Source: Solirubrobacterales bacterium
GTDB lineage: Bacteria; Actinomycetota; Thermoleophilia; Solirubrobacterales; Solirubrobacteraceae
Reading direction: 5' to 3'
NCBI GenBank assembly: GCA_013696535.1
Contig: JACCYI010000233.1
Span: 1-13,797 of the forward strand
DNA: 13,797 nucleotides
Shown here one piece after another: positions 1-7,102 of this stretch. The notes beneath the pieces were generated by a model. That model had not been told where the DNA came from and ran no database searches. It saw only the letters and a list, made by a program, of their open reading frames with translations. The first letter of the stretch is position 1. Each line of letters opens with the position of its first letter. The position numbers were made by a program, and so were the translations under genes.

Positions 1-16
1 ACGAGGAGCCCCCGGC

Positions 17-1306
17 ATGCCGGACCTGCCCCCCGACCACTTCGAGCGACCGTTGGCCGAAGTCGATCCCGAGGTCGCGATGGCCATCGCGGCCGAGCTC
101 GACCGGCAGCAGCGCACGCTGGAGATGATCGCTTCAGAGAACTTCGTGCCACAGGCAATCCTGGAGTGCCAGGGCTCGGTCCTGACCAACAAATACGCCG
201 AGGGCTATCCCGGGAAGCGCTACTACGGTGGTTGCGAGCACGTCGACGTCATCGAGCAGCTCGCCATCGATCGCGCGAAGGCGCTGTTCGGGGCCGACCA
301 CGCCAACGTCCAGCCACACGCCGGCGCCCAGGCCAACACCTCCGTCTATCACGCGCTCCTTCAGCCGGGAGACACCATCATGGGTCTGTCGCTGGCCCAC
401 GGCGGTCACCTGTCGCACGGCATGAAGCTCAACGTGTCGGGTCGGCTCTACGACATCGCGCCGTACGAGGTCGATCGCGAGACCAACCTCATCGACATGG
501 ACGAGGTCGAGCGCATCGCGCAAGAGCGCAAGCCCACGCTGCTGCTGGCCGGCTGGTCGGCGTACCCGCGTATCCAGGACTTCGAGCGCTTCCGGGCGAT
601 CTCGGACTCGGTGGGCGCGCTGCTGATGGTCGATATGGCCCACTTCGCCGGGCTTGTCGCCGCCGGACTGCATCCGAACCCCGTCCCGTACGCCGATGTG
701 GTGACCACGACGGTCCACAAGACGCTCGGCGGGGCCCGCGGGGGGATGATCCTCTGCCGCGAGGAATTCGCCAGGAAGATCAACTCGGGAGTCTTCCCCG
801 GCCAGCAGGGCGGCCCGCTCGAGCACGTCATCGCCGGCAAGGCCGTCGCGTTGAAGATCGCCGGCACACCGGCCTTCCGCGAGCGTCAGGAACGCACGGT
901 GGCGGGTGCGCAAGCCGTCGCCGAGGAGCTCGTCGGAGTCGGGCACGGAATCGACGTGCTGACAGGCGGGACGGACGTCCACCTCGTGCTGGTCGACCTG
1001 CGTGAATCAGAGCTCGACGGGCAGATGGCCGAGGACCGGCTGCACGAGATCGGGATCACCGTCAATCGCAACGCCGTGCCATTCGATCCGCGCCCGCCCA
1101 TGGTCACCAGCGGGTTGCGCGTCGGTACGTCGGCGCTCGCGACCCGTGGGCTGTCGGTGGAGGACTATCGCGAGGTCGGCCGGATCATCGCCGCCGCGCT
1201 GACGCCGAGCTTCGCGGCCGCCAAGGTGGAGCTCGCAGAGCGGGTCGTGGCGATCGTCGAGCAATATCCCCTCTACTCGCAGCTGGGGGAGCCGGCCACG
1301 GTCTAG
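17..1306 (+). CDS. glyA: Serine hydroxymethyltransferase (GlyA)
   Basis: PLP-dependent cytosolic enzyme that interconverts serine and glycine with transfer of a one-carbon unit to tetrahydrofolate. The 429-residue length is normal for bacterial SHMT. Visible family signatures are the early ASENF segment, the [10 protein letters not shown] cofactor-pocket stretch near residues 98-107, [22 protein letters not shown], and the PLP-lysine motif [15 protein letters not shown] with Lys235 directly after His234. GLRVGT carries the carboxylate-binding Arg368. The ATG is preceded by GAGGAG at 3-8, giving an 8-nt spacer, so this start is well supported. The promoter lies outside the window. wecA follows 35 nt later on the same strand, so the two may be co-transcribed. 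In other actinobacteria glyA sits in the same place upstream of rfe and the atp genes. Nothing odd was seen in the catalytic residues. Confidence 0.97.
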   Translation: MPDLPPDHFERPLAEVDPEVAMAIAAELDRQQRTLEMIASENFVPQAILECQGSVLTNKYAEGYPGKRYYGGCEHVDVIEQLAIDRAKALFGADHANVQPHAGAQANTSVYHALLQPGDTIMGLSLAHGGHLSHGMKLNVSGRLYDIAPYEVDRETNLIDMDEVERIAQERKPTLLLAGWSAYPRIQDFERFRAISDSVGALLMVDMAHFAGLVAAGLHPNPVPYADVVTTTVHKTLGGARGGMILCREEFARKINSGVFPGQQGGPLEHVIAGKAVALKIAGTPAFRERQERTVAGAQAVAEELVGVGHGIDVLTGGTDVHLVLVDLRESELDGQMAEDRLHEIGITVNRNAVPFDPRPPMVTSGLRVGTSALATRGLSVEDYREVGRIIAAALTPSFAAAKVELAERVVAIVEQYPLYSQLGEPATV

Positions 1307-1341
1307 GCGACCTCGCCGCCCGCCAGCCCGCGCACTGACCG

Positions 1342-2499
1342 GTGGAAGCTGACGCCCTCTACGCCTTCCTGGTCGCCTTCGTCGCCGCCGCGCTGCTGAC
1401 GCCGTTCGTGGCCCGCATCGCCGTGCGCGTGGGCGCCGTAGACCGTGTCACCGAGCGTGGGCTCGCGACGGAGCCGACCCCGCTGCTCGGCGGCGTGGCG
1501 CTGTTCGCCGGAGTGCTGTTGGCGGGCGCCCTCTTCCTCCCCGCCGGGCAGGAGACCCGGGCGATACTGGGCGCTGCCGCGCTGGTCACGGTGGTCGGAG
1601 CCGTCGACGACGCCCACGACCTCACTCCGGTGACCAAGCTCGCGGGCCAGGCCGTCGCCGCGCTGCTGCTGGTTCTCGCCGGCATCAGCGTCGACAACGC
1701 CACTCTCCCGTTTCTCGGTCGTCTCGAGTTCGGGGAGCTCGGGGGGCCGCTCACGCTCCTCGGCCTCGTCGCCGTCATGAACGTGGTCAACTTCTCCGAC
1801 GGTGTGGACGGCCTGGCCGCCGGCGTCTGCGCGATCTCCGCCGCCGCCTTCTCGGTGATCGCCTTCGACCTGGGTACGGACCCCGCCGGGGTGCTCGCCG
1901 CGATCGTCGCCGGATCGGCCCTGGGCTTCTTGGTCCACAACTTCCACCCGGCGTCGGTCTTCATGGGCGATTGCGGTTCCAACCTGCTCGGGCTCCTGCT
2001 GGGAGCGGTGATCGTCCAGGGCGCACTGAAGACCAACGCCGTCGTCGCTCTCATCGTGCCGCTCGTCGTGCTGGCGGTGCCGTTCCTGGACACGGGCTTC
2101 GTGGTGGCGAAGCGGATCAAGTACGGGCGGCCGGTCTACCGCGCCGATTCGAACCACTTCCACCATCGATTCCATCGGATGGGCTTCTCCCAGCGGCGCA
2201 CGGTCACCTACCTCTACGCGTGGACCGCGCTCATGGCTGGCATTGCGGTGGCGCTTCGCTTCGTGCCCTACTCGGAGAGCTCCGGTCGGCTCAATCCGGG
2301 CTGGGCGGCGCTCATGATCGGGCTGTTCCTCGTCGGCTTCGCCGCGTCCGTCTACCTCGTGTACGTCCTCGAGATCCTGAAGTTCCGGCGGGTGCGCGCC
2401 TGGCAGCTAAGGCGATCCGATCCTGAAACGGACGAGCACGCGATCGAGGCGGCGGTGGAGCGCGACATCGAGACGGGCGAGTTCTCGACGGTGAAGTGA
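1342..2499 (+). CDS. wecA: Polyprenyl-phosphate N-acetylhexosamine-1-phosphate transferase (WecA/TagO/Rfe family)
   Basis: Multi-spanning membrane enzyme of the MraY/WecA superfamily. It starts cell-wall polymer or glycan synthesis by moving a sugar-1-phosphate, probably GlcNAc-1-P, from a UDP-sugar to a polyprenyl phosphate. At 385 residues it is of normal length. Visible signatures are the Mg-binding Asp pair Asp89-Asp90 (GAVDDAHDL), NVVNFSDGVDGLAAG with Asp153 and Asp156, FMGDCGS with Asp210, and the cytoplasmic His/Arg motif NHFHHRFHRMG from residue 271. About ten hydrophobic helices are evident. The GTG start has no clear Shine-Dalgarno sequence, but it sits just before the first membrane helix and no better start was seen. 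The last ~40 residues form a charged cytoplasmic tail. The exact sugar cannot be read from sequence; tagO or rfe would be equally valid names. Confidence 0.93.
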   Translation: MEADALYAFLVAFVAAALLTPFVARIAVRVGAVDRVTERGLATEPTPLLGGVALFAGVLLAGALFLPAGQETRAILGAAALVTVVGAVDDAHDLTPVTKLAGQAVAALLLVLAGISVDNATLPFLGRLEFGELGGPLTLLGLVAVMNVVNFSDGVDGLAAGVCAISAAAFSVIAFDLGTDPAGVLAAIVAGSALGFLVHNFHPASVFMGDCGSNLLGLLLGAVIVQGALKTNAVVALIVPLVVLAVPFLDTGFVVAKRIKYGRPVYRADSNHFHHRFHRMGFSQRRTVTYLYAWTALMAGIAVALRFVPYSESSGRLNPGWAALMIGLFLVGFAASVYLVYVLEILKFRRVRAWQLRRSDPETDEHAIEAAVERDIETGEFSTVK

Positions 2500-2512
2500 T
2501 GGTGATCGAGGC

Positions 2513-2541
2513 TTGCGGAGCGGCGACGCGCCTTGTACCGT
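2513..2541 (+). promoter_or_regulatory. Candidate sigma70-type promoter for the small-gene unit
   Basis: TTGCGG at 2513-2518 and TACCGT at 2536-2541 are separated by 17 nt. This fits the TTGnnn / TAnnnT pattern of actinobacterial housekeeping promoters. It lies just after the wecA stop codon, and transcription would begin near 2548. A small perfect inverted repeat (CGCCG, 3-nt loop, CGGCG, 2564-2576) would form a hairpin in the leader directly ahead of the strong ribosome-binding site. This is pattern reading only. Confidence 0.4.
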
Positions 2542-2578
2542 CATCTAGACCGTCGACGAACCCCGCCGATCCGGCGTG

Positions 2579-2588
2579 AAGGAGGTGA
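2579..2588 (+). promoter_or_regulatory. Near-perfect Shine-Dalgarno sequence
   Basis: AAGGAGGTGA is complementary to the 16S rRNA 3' tail over ten bases and is the strongest ribosome-binding site in the window. It stands 11 nt before the ATG at 2600. A GTG inside it (2585) is in the same frame but too close to be served by it. Its strength is the main reason to take the short ORF behind it seriously. Confidence 0.6.
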
Positions 2589-2599
2589 GCAGGACTCTT

Positions 2600-2680
2600 A
2601 TGACGAGCAGAGCAGCTACAAGCACCGGCGCCCCGTGCGCCGACCGCGCGCTCTTCAGCCGCGTCCTGCCCGCCGACTAG
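2600..2680 (+). CDS. Short ORF, 26 codons, possible leader peptide or microprotein
   Basis: ATG at 2600 to TAG at 2678-2680 encodes a 26-residue peptide beginning MTSRAATSTG and ending RVLPAD, with one Cys at residue 13. It has no membrane segment and no run of one amino acid that would mark a classical attenuator. Support comes from the near-perfect Shine-Dalgarno sequence at 2579-2588 and a candidate promoter at 2513-2541. A weak hairpin-like stretch (CTTCCGC with GCGAAG, about 2684-2700) follows the stop. It could be a translated leader controlling the small gene at 2802, an independent microprotein, or a chance ORF. I do not recognise the peptide. Conservation in relatives would decide. 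Confidence 0.4.
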   Translation: MTSRAATSTGAPCADRALFSRVLPAD

Positions 2681-2801
2681 ACCTTCCGCCTAGAGCGAAG
2701 CGTCAGACGGGCAGCCACCAAGCCGCCCGCGACCCGCTCAGGTCAATCCTTGCCCACAGCAGTGCGTGGGCGGCTCCTCGAACCAATCCGATCGGAGCCT
2801 C

Positions 2802-2987
2802 ATGCACCCCCTGATCCACCTCGAATTCGCCCGCGCCGACGCTGCAGAGCGCCTGCGCCGTGCGAGCCGACACAACCGGGTCCCACCACGGCCCAAACCG
2901 CCGCCCCTGCGGGGGCGTGCGGCTCACGCGACCGGGCGCCTGGCCAGACGGCTCGACGCTGACGCCGCTCGCCGGGCGGTGGCCTGA
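2802..2987 (+). CDS. Small Arg-rich hypothetical protein (61 aa)
   Basis: The ATG at 2802 has GGAG at 2794-2797 four bases upstream. The 61-residue product begins MHPLIHLEFARADAAERL and has about 14 Arg, a proline-rich middle (residues 28-36) and an Arg/Ala-rich end. The N-terminal part looks like a short amphipathic helix of the type seen in many actinobacterial small hypothetical proteins (from memory, not checked). The stop at 2985-2987 is followed six bases later by a strong hairpin at 2994-3024. That placement suggests a real transcription unit ending here. There is no signal peptide or membrane segment. Possible roles such as nucleic-acid or membrane binding are guesses from charge alone. 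An upstream in-frame GTG at 2766 would lengthen it by 12 residues but has no obvious ribosome-binding site. Confidence 0.5.
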   Translation: MHPLIHLEFARADAAERLRRASRHNRVPPRPKPPPLRGRAAHATGRLARRLDADAARRAVA

Positions 2988-2993
2988 GGAACG

Positions 2994-3024
2994 CGCCTCG
3001 TCCGGTGACGAACCGGGCGAGGCG
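2994..3024 (+). terminator. Strong GC-rich hairpin terminator
   Basis: A 13-nt left arm (2994-3006, CGCCTCGTCCGGT) pairs with 3012-3024 (ACCGGGCGAGGCG) across a 5-nt loop GACGA. All 13 positions pair, one as G-U. No U-run follows, which is common for actinobacterial terminators. It begins six bases after the stop of the 61-residue ORF and ends well before the ATG at 3113, so it separates the small-gene unit from the hydrolase gene. Confidence 0.75.
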
Positions 3025-3032
3025 TCTACCCT
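3005..3032 (+). promoter_or_regulatory. Possible promoter for the hydrolase/binding-protein pair
   Basis: GTGACG (3005-3010) and TACCCT (3027-3032), spaced 16 nt, resemble a -35/-10 pair and would start transcription near 3039, about 75 nt before the hydrolase ATG. The -35 part lies inside the terminator hairpin, which weakens the case. The -10 match (TAnnnT) is the better half. Confidence 0.3.
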
Positions 3033-3112
3033 CGTTGTCGTGCCATGCGACCGCCTCGAGAACCGTGAGCCGTGCTTCACGGTCGGCGGCTCCATTCACG
3101 CGGACCACTGAA

Positions 3113-4039
3113 ATGCGGTACCGGGCCGCGCTGCTCTTCGCCGTTCTGGCGCTTGTCGCAACGGCGCCGTCCGCCTCGGCGGCCACGCGCATCCTCGGCG
3201 TCGGCGAACAGGGCTCGAAGCTCTTCTCCGACGACGCGTGGCTCTCACTGGGCCTGCGAGACGTTCGTCTCGTGGTCAGCTGGGATGCGGTGCGCAACCC
3301 CTTCGAGCGTCGGGAGATCGACGCCTACCTGGCAGAGGCGCGAGCGACGGACGCCCGCGTGCTGGTGGCCTTCGGGCGTTCGAGGGTCAGCTCCAAGCGC
3401 CGCGTCCTGCCGACGCCGTCGCGGTACCGGGCGGCGATCCGGGCGTTCATGCGGCGCTGGCCGCAGGCGACCACCTTCACGGCCTGGAACGAGGCCAACC
3501 ACTGCTCGCAGCCCACCTGCAACCAGCCCGCCCGGGCCGCCGCCTATTTCGATGTCGTGCGCTCCGAATGCGCTCGCTGCACGGTGGTGGCGGCGGATGT
3601 GCTCGACGTCCCGAACATGGTTTCGTGGCTGCGGCGCTTCCGCGCCGCGGCTCGCCACAAGCCGCGGGTCTGGGGCTTGCACAACTACCTCGACGCCAAT
3701 CGCTTCAGCACCAAGGGAACGCGGGCGCTGCTGCGGACCGTCGGCGGAGAGGTGTGGTTCACCGAGACGGGAGGGCTCGTCAAGCGTGCGCCCCGGTCGG
3801 TCATCCGCTTCAGGCCGTCGCTCACCCATGCGGCGCGCGCGACCGAGTGGGTCTTCCGCCGCCTGGTGCCGCTGAGCCCGCGCGTGCGCCGCGTGTACCT
3901 GTACCAGTGGCGCCCGGGTTTCGATCCCGATGCGGTCTGGGATTCCGGTCTGGTCGATCGCGACGGAAGCCCGCGCCCGGCGTACGACGTGTTCCGCACA
4001 TGGGTGTCGCGTTTCGCGCGCGACCGGCGCCCAAGCTGA
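3113..4039 (+). CDS. Secreted glycoside-hydrolase-like protein (clan GH-A type TIM barrel)
   Basis: This 308-residue exported protein has a classical signal peptide: MRYR, a hydrophobic core at residues 5-18, and an AxA-type cleavage site after Ala23. The mature part resembles a (beta/alpha)8 glycosidase of the GH5/GH39 kind. TAWNEANH carries the likely acid/base Glu127, and WFTETGG carries the likely nucleophile Glu218, about 90 residues later as in clan GH-A. Four cysteines (131, 136, 153, 156) lie close together and could form disulfides outside the cell. An aromatic stretch YLYQWRP near the end fits a barrel strand. The ATG at 3113 is chosen because it opens the signal peptide; the frame is open further upstream, but that part is compositionally odd and overlaps the terminator. 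The ribosome-binding site is weak. The substrate is unknown, and a lipoprotein gene follows after 2 nt. Confidence 0.8.
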   Translation: MRYRAALLFAVLALVATAPSASAATRILGVGEQGSKLFSDDAWLSLGLRDVRLVVSWDAVRNPFERREIDAYLAEARATDARVLVAFGRSRVSSKRRVLPTPSRYRAAIRAFMRRWPQATTFTAWNEANHCSQPTCNQPARAAAYFDVVRSECARCTVVAADVLDVPNMVSWLRRFRAAARHKPRVWGLHNYLDANRFSTKGTRALLRTVGGEVWFTETGGLVKRAPRSVIRFRPSLTHAARATEWVFRRLVPLSPRVRRVYLYQWRPGFDPDAVWDSGLVDRDGSPRPAYDVFRTWVSRFARDRRPS

Positions 4040-4041
4040 AG

Positions 4042-5088
4042 GTGCCCCTTCGCCGAAGGGTATCCGGCCTTCTGGCGGCGCTGGTGATCACCGGCTGCGG
4101 CGAGACGGAGGGCATCACCCGCGGTGGGTCGATCATCGGCGAGACCCTGACCGTCTACTCGCTGCTGCCAACGCCCGACCGCGGCGCCGCCCGCGACGTG
4201 GTCGACGGGGAACGACTGGCGTTGGCGCAGGCGCGCGGACGGGCAGGAGCCTTCAAGGTCAACTTCGCGTCGCTCGACTCGACGCGCGGCGAGACCGGCG
4301 GGGAGCTGGCCGGAGCGGTCGCCGGGGCGACCCGGCAGGCGATCGTCGACGCGCAGATCGTCGCGGCGCTCTCAGACCTCGACGACTCCACTGCGCGCAC
4401 GAGCGTCCCGCTCTTCAACGCCGCCGGAATCCTCCACGTGTCTCCCGGAGTGACGTATCCGGGGTTCACCACCCGGGTCGAGCCCGGCGAGCCGGAGCGG
4501 TGGTATCCGGCCGGCGAGCGCACCTTCTTCTCCGTCGCACCCGACGACGCGAGTCAAGCGCGGGCCCTCGCCGGTTCCCTTCGGGGCCGGGTGCTGGTCG
4601 AGCAGGAGGAGAGCCCGTCCGGGCACGCCTTCGGTGCGGCCATGCGCTCGGCGCTCGGGCCGGGCCGGCTCGTCCAGGACGCCCGCTCGGCGGACTGCGC
4701 CGTCTACGCGGGCTCAGATCCCGGGAACGCAGATGGCGTGGTCGAGAGCCTCTTGCGAGAGAACTCCCGCCTGCGCGTCTACCTGCCGGCGGCGCTCTCC
4801 GGCTCAAAGCTCGTCGAGCGGTCGCAGGTCTCGGCCATCAGTGCCAGTCCGGCGCCCGACCCGGCCTTCAATCGGGCGTTCCGCGCAGCCTTCGGTCGCG
4901 ACCCACGGCCCGAAGCGCTCACCGGCCACGCCGCGATGCGTGGCGTTCTCGACGCTATTGCCCGGGCCGGGTCCCGGGCGAACAGCCGTCAGGCGGTCAT
5001 CGACGCGTACGCGAGGACCCAGCGCCCTGCGGGCAATCTCTTCCTGCTCTCGCGGCGCCGGGGAAGCGTTCGCACCGAGCCGCTCTGA
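4042..5088 (+). CDS. Lipoprotein resembling type 1 periplasmic binding proteins (Leu/Ile/Val-binding-like)
   Basis: From GTG 4042 this is a 348-residue lipoprotein. Its signal MPLRRRVSGLLAALVITGC ends in a lipobox whose Cys19 would be acylated. The mature part looks like a type 1 substrate-binding protein: LTVYSLLP and GERLALAQARG near the front, IVAALSDLDDSTARTSVPLFNAAGI in the region where the family checks alternative ligand states, and HAAMRGVLDAIARAGSRANSRQAVIDAY near the end. The family usually feeds branched-chain amino acid ABC transporters or acts in sensing. No ABC permease or ATPase is adjacent, so it looks like an orphan. It starts 2 nt after the hydrolase stop, suggesting translational coupling. 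An in-frame ATG at 4000 would add 14 residues and overlap the hydrolase end. The family call rests on pattern and is moderately sure. Confidence 0.75.
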   Translation: MPLRRRVSGLLAALVITGCGETEGITRGGSIIGETLTVYSLLPTPDRGAARDVVDGERLALAQARGRAGAFKVNFASLDSTRGETGGELAGAVAGATRQAIVDAQIVAALSDLDDSTARTSVPLFNAAGILHVSPGVTYPGFTTRVEPGEPERWYPAGERTFFSVAPDDASQARALAGSLRGRVLVEQEESPSGHAFGAAMRSALGPGRLVQDARSADCAVYAGSDPGNADGVVESLLRENSRLRVYLPAALSGSKLVERSQVSAISASPAPDPAFNRAFRAAFGRDPRPEALTGHAAMRGVLDAIARAGSRANSRQAVIDAYARTQRPAGNLFLLSRRRGSVRTEPL

Positions 5089-5112
5089 CCGCCGGCACGC
5101 GGGAGGCTTGGA

Positions 5113-5141
5113 CTGTCGGTCCGCTTGGGCGGGTTTAGGGT
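5113..5141 (+). promoter_or_regulatory. Possible promoter upstream of the permease
   Basis: TAGGGT at 5136-5141 fits a TAnnnT -10 element. CTGTCG 17 nt upstream is only a weak -35 match. Transcription would begin near 5148, leaving about a dozen untranslated bases before ATG 5160. No Shine-Dalgarno sequence is visible in that stretch, so the permease message may be almost leaderless. Confidence 0.35.
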
Positions 5142-5159
5142 CGGGTATCTCTCCACACC

Positions 5160-6551
5160 ATGGCCTCATCTTCCTCACCGCAACTGGGAGGCGGCCCCGG
5201 CTTCGGCGCCGGTTCCGCTCAAGTCGCCTCGCCGCTCAAACCGGCGATCACGCGCACGATGCTCATCGTCTTCGTGATCGGCGACGTGCTCGGCGCCGGC
5301 ATCTACGCGTTGGTGGGCGAAGTCGGCGGTGAGGTGGGCGGGGCGATCTGGACCGCGTTCCTGCTCGCACTCGTCCTCGCGGTGTTCACCGCCGGGGCGT
5401 ACGCCGAGCTGGTGACCAAGTACCCGCAGGCCGCGGGCGCCGCGCTCTACGTCCACCGCGCGTTCCGCAAGCCGTTCTTCACCTTCATGGTCGCCTTCGC
5501 GGTGATGTGCTCGGGCATCACCTCGGCGGCCACCCTGGCCACGGCGTTCGGCGGCGACTACCTGTCGGAGTTCGTTGACCTGCCCAAGCTCCTGGTCGGC
5601 TTCGTGTTCATCACGGTCGTCGCCCTGGTCAACTTCCGGGGTATCTCCGAGTCGGTGAAGCTCAATCTCGGGCTGACCGCCATCGAGCTCTCGGGACTGC
5701 TGCTCGTGGTGGCCATCGGCCTGGCGTTCCTGCTCGACGGCGGCGGTGAACCTTCGCGTGCCTTTGAGTTCAAGGATGGGCAGGCGGTGCCGCTGGCGAT
5801 CCTCGGCGGCGCGTCGCTCGCCTTCTTCGCCCTCATCGGCTTCGAGGACTCCGTCAACGTCGCGGAGGAGACCAAGGAGCCGTCGAAGAACTATCCCCGG
5901 GCCCTCTTCGGCGGGCTGGCCGTGGCCGGCGTCGTCTATCTCATGGTCACCATCATCGCCTCCATGGTGGTTCCGACCGGCACGTTGACCGACTCGGACG
6001 GTCCGCTGCTCGAGGTCGTCGACCAAGGTCCGCTGGGCGTCCCCACCAAGGTCTTCGCCGCGATCGCCCTCTTCGCCCTCACCAACGGGGCGCTGATCAA
6101 CATGATCATGGCCTCGCGACTCGTCTACGGAATGGCGGCCCAGGGCATCGTGCCCCCGACGCTCGGCCGCGTGCACGCGGAGCGCCAGACCCCGTGGGTG
6201 GCCATCATCTTCACGACCGTCCTGGCGTTCGTGCTCATCGCGGTCGGCGACCTGGAATCCCTCGCGAAGACCACCGTGCTGCTGCTGCTGACCGTATTCG
6301 TCTGCGTGAACGTCAGCGTGCTGATCCTGCGCCGTGATCCGGTGGACCACGATCACTACCGCACGCCGACCGTCGTGCCGATCCTCGGGGCGCTGATCTG
6401 TCTGGTCCTCATCGTCCAGAAGATCGTCGACGACGCAAGTCAGCTCCTGTTGGCGGGTGGGCTACTCGTGCTGGGCGCCGTCCTCTACCTGATCGCGCGG
6501 GCGACGGCGGGGCCGGCCGAGGCGATCGACCCCGCCTCACTCGCCGACTGA
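5160..6551 (+). CDS. APC-family amino acid permease
   Basis: Integral membrane transporter of the amino acid-polyamine-organocation superfamily, 463 residues, with about 12 predicted helices. A Ser/Gly-rich cytoplasmic N-terminus (about 30 residues) precedes helix 1, which carries the unwound substrate-binding motif GAGIYALVG at residues 45-53. The hallmark of the helix 6 region is FFALIGFEDSVNVAEETKEP from residue 222, followed by KNYPRAL. SRLVYGMAAQGIVP after helix 8 and the RQTPWVAI segment are also typical. It probably imports amino acids by proton symport or exchange; the substrate cannot be read from sequence. No Shine-Dalgarno sequence precedes the ATG. The gene is separated by 71 nt from the binding-protein gene and probably has its own promoter. 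Its 3' end meets the convergent OsmC gene across a hairpin. Confidence 0.9.
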   Translation: MASSSSPQLGGGPGFGAGSAQVASPLKPAITRTMLIVFVIGDVLGAGIYALVGEVGGEVGGAIWTAFLLALVLAVFTAGAYAELVTKYPQAAGAALYVHRAFRKPFFTFMVAFAVMCSGITSAATLATAFGGDYLSEFVDLPKLLVGFVFITVVALVNFRGISESVKLNLGLTAIELSGLLLVVAIGLAFLLDGGGEPSRAFEFKDGQAVPLAILGGASLAFFALIGFEDSVNVAEETKEPSKNYPRALFGGLAVAGVVYLMVTIIASMVVPTGTLTDSDGPLLEVVDQGPLGVPTKVFAAIALFALTNGALINMIMASRLVYGMAAQGIVPPTLGRVHAERQTPWVAIIFTTVLAFVLIAVGDLESLAKTTVLLLLTVFVCVNVSVLILRRDPVDHDHYRTPTVVPILGALICLVLIVQKIVDDASQLLLAGGLLVLGAVLYLIARATAGPAEAIDPASLAD

Positions 6552-6553
6552 GC

Positions 6554-6574
6554 GTCCTGAGTCCGCCTCAGGAC
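6554..6574. terminator. Bidirectional hairpin between convergent genes
   Basis: GTCCTGAG (6554-6561) and CTCAGGAC (6567-6574) are perfect inverted repeats of 8 bp with a 5-nt loop. They fill the 24-nt gap between the permease stop (6549-6551) and the OsmC stop (6576-6578 on the other strand). Neither side has a U-run, so it would act as a stem-only terminator serving both transcripts. Confidence 0.7.
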
Positions 6575-6575
6575 A

Positions 6576-7007
6576 CTAGGACTCGAGCGTCGCGTCCAGC
6601 GTGATCTCGTCGACGCCGGCGAGCGCCTTGGAGACCGGGCACCCCTCCTTGGCGCCGTTGGCAGCCTCCTGGAAAGCGGCGTCGTCGATGCCTGGCACGC
6701 GCGCCTTCGTCGTGAGCCGGATGCTCGGAATGGAGATGTCGCCGCCGCTCATGCGCACCTCGACCTCGGCGCTGGTCTCGATGCTCTCGGGAGGCGTGCC
6801 GGCCTGCGAGAGGATGTTGGACAACGCCATCGAGAAGCAGCCGGCATGGGCGGCGGCGATGAGCTCCTCGGGGTTGGTGCCCGTGCCTTCCTCGAAGCGG
6901 GACTTGAACGAGTACGGGCCCTCGAAGGCGCCCGAGCCGAGCGAGACGGTGCCATCGCCCTCGCTGACTGAGCCGTTCCACTTCGCGTTGGCGGTGCGCT
7001 TGGGCAT
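6576..7007 (-). CDS. OsmC/Ohr-family peroxiredoxin
   Basis: Cytoplasmic thiol peroxidase of the OsmC/Ohr superfamily that reduces organic or fatty-acid hydroperoxides. It is 143 residues, the usual length. Both catalytic cysteines are present: Cys57 in AAHAGCFSMAL and Cys123 in KEGCPVSKAL. Arg37 (FKSRFEEG) and Glu48 (TNPEEL) are the conserved partners that polarise the peroxidatic Cys. The TNPEEL and CPVSKAL signatures favour the OsmC branch over Ohr. The ATG (7005-7007 on the minus strand) is preceded by AGGAGAG about five bases away, so the start is secure. It is divergent from the atp operon and convergent with the permease. A perfect inverted repeat at 7061-7076 lies in its upstream region and might be an operator. 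Confidence 0.93.
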   Translation of the reverse strand: MPKRTANAKWNGSVSEGDGTVSLGSGAFEGPYSFKSRFEEGTGTNPEELIAAAHAGCFSMALSNILSQAGTPPESIETSAEVEVRMSGGDISIPSIRLTTKARVPGIDDAAFQEAANGAKEGCPVSKALAGVDEITLDATLES

Positions 7008-7060
7008 GCTCTCTCCTTAGGACGAATTGGGTCCGGCAGGAAGTCCTTACCCGCAGGAGC

Positions 7061-7076
7061 CGCTGATGGATCAGCG
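7061..7076. promoter_or_regulatory. Inverted repeat upstream of osmC, possible operator
   Basis: CGCTGAT and ATCAGCG flank a GG centre, giving a perfect 7-bp dyad of 16 bp. It lies about 55 bp before the OsmC start on the minus strand and 27 bp before the atp -35 element. It could be a binding site for a dimeric regulator or a small hairpin in the osmC leader. No known regulator motif was recognised. Confidence 0.35.
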
Positions 7077-7102
7077 AGTGGAGCGCGACAAGCCGCACAA
7101 AG

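Noticed and set aside
1303..2175. 290-codon open frame on the minus strand across wecA.
   Set aside because: Antisense shadow of a well-supported gene, with biased charged composition and no recognisable domain.
2533..2814. 93-codon frame from TTG across the small-gene region.
   Set aside because: No ribosome-binding site at the TTG, it overlaps the candidate -10 element, and it is out of frame with both better-supported small ORFs.
2703..3095. 130-codon minus-strand frame over the small-gene region.
   Set aside because: It crosses the terminator hairpin, shows no recognisable motif, and competes with a plus-strand ORF that has a ribosome-binding site and a matching terminator.
3238..3999. 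Long open frame through the hydrolase gene, continuous with the lipoprotein frame, which would give a 616-residue protein.
   Set aside because: The upstream part has the Arg/Gly/Pro-rich look of a shifted GC-rich frame, while the overlapping frame has a signal peptide and glycosidase motifs. A lipoprotein signal starts at 4042.
5110..5122. Small hairpin GGAC-loop-GTCC after the lipoprotein gene as a terminator.
   Set aside because: Only four to five pairs and no following U-run; too weak to call.
5175..6356. 393-codon open frame on the minus strand across the permease.
   Set aside because: It is antisense to a clear membrane transporter, and its product is dominated by Asp, Glu, Arg, His and Gly, as expected of a codon-complement shadow.
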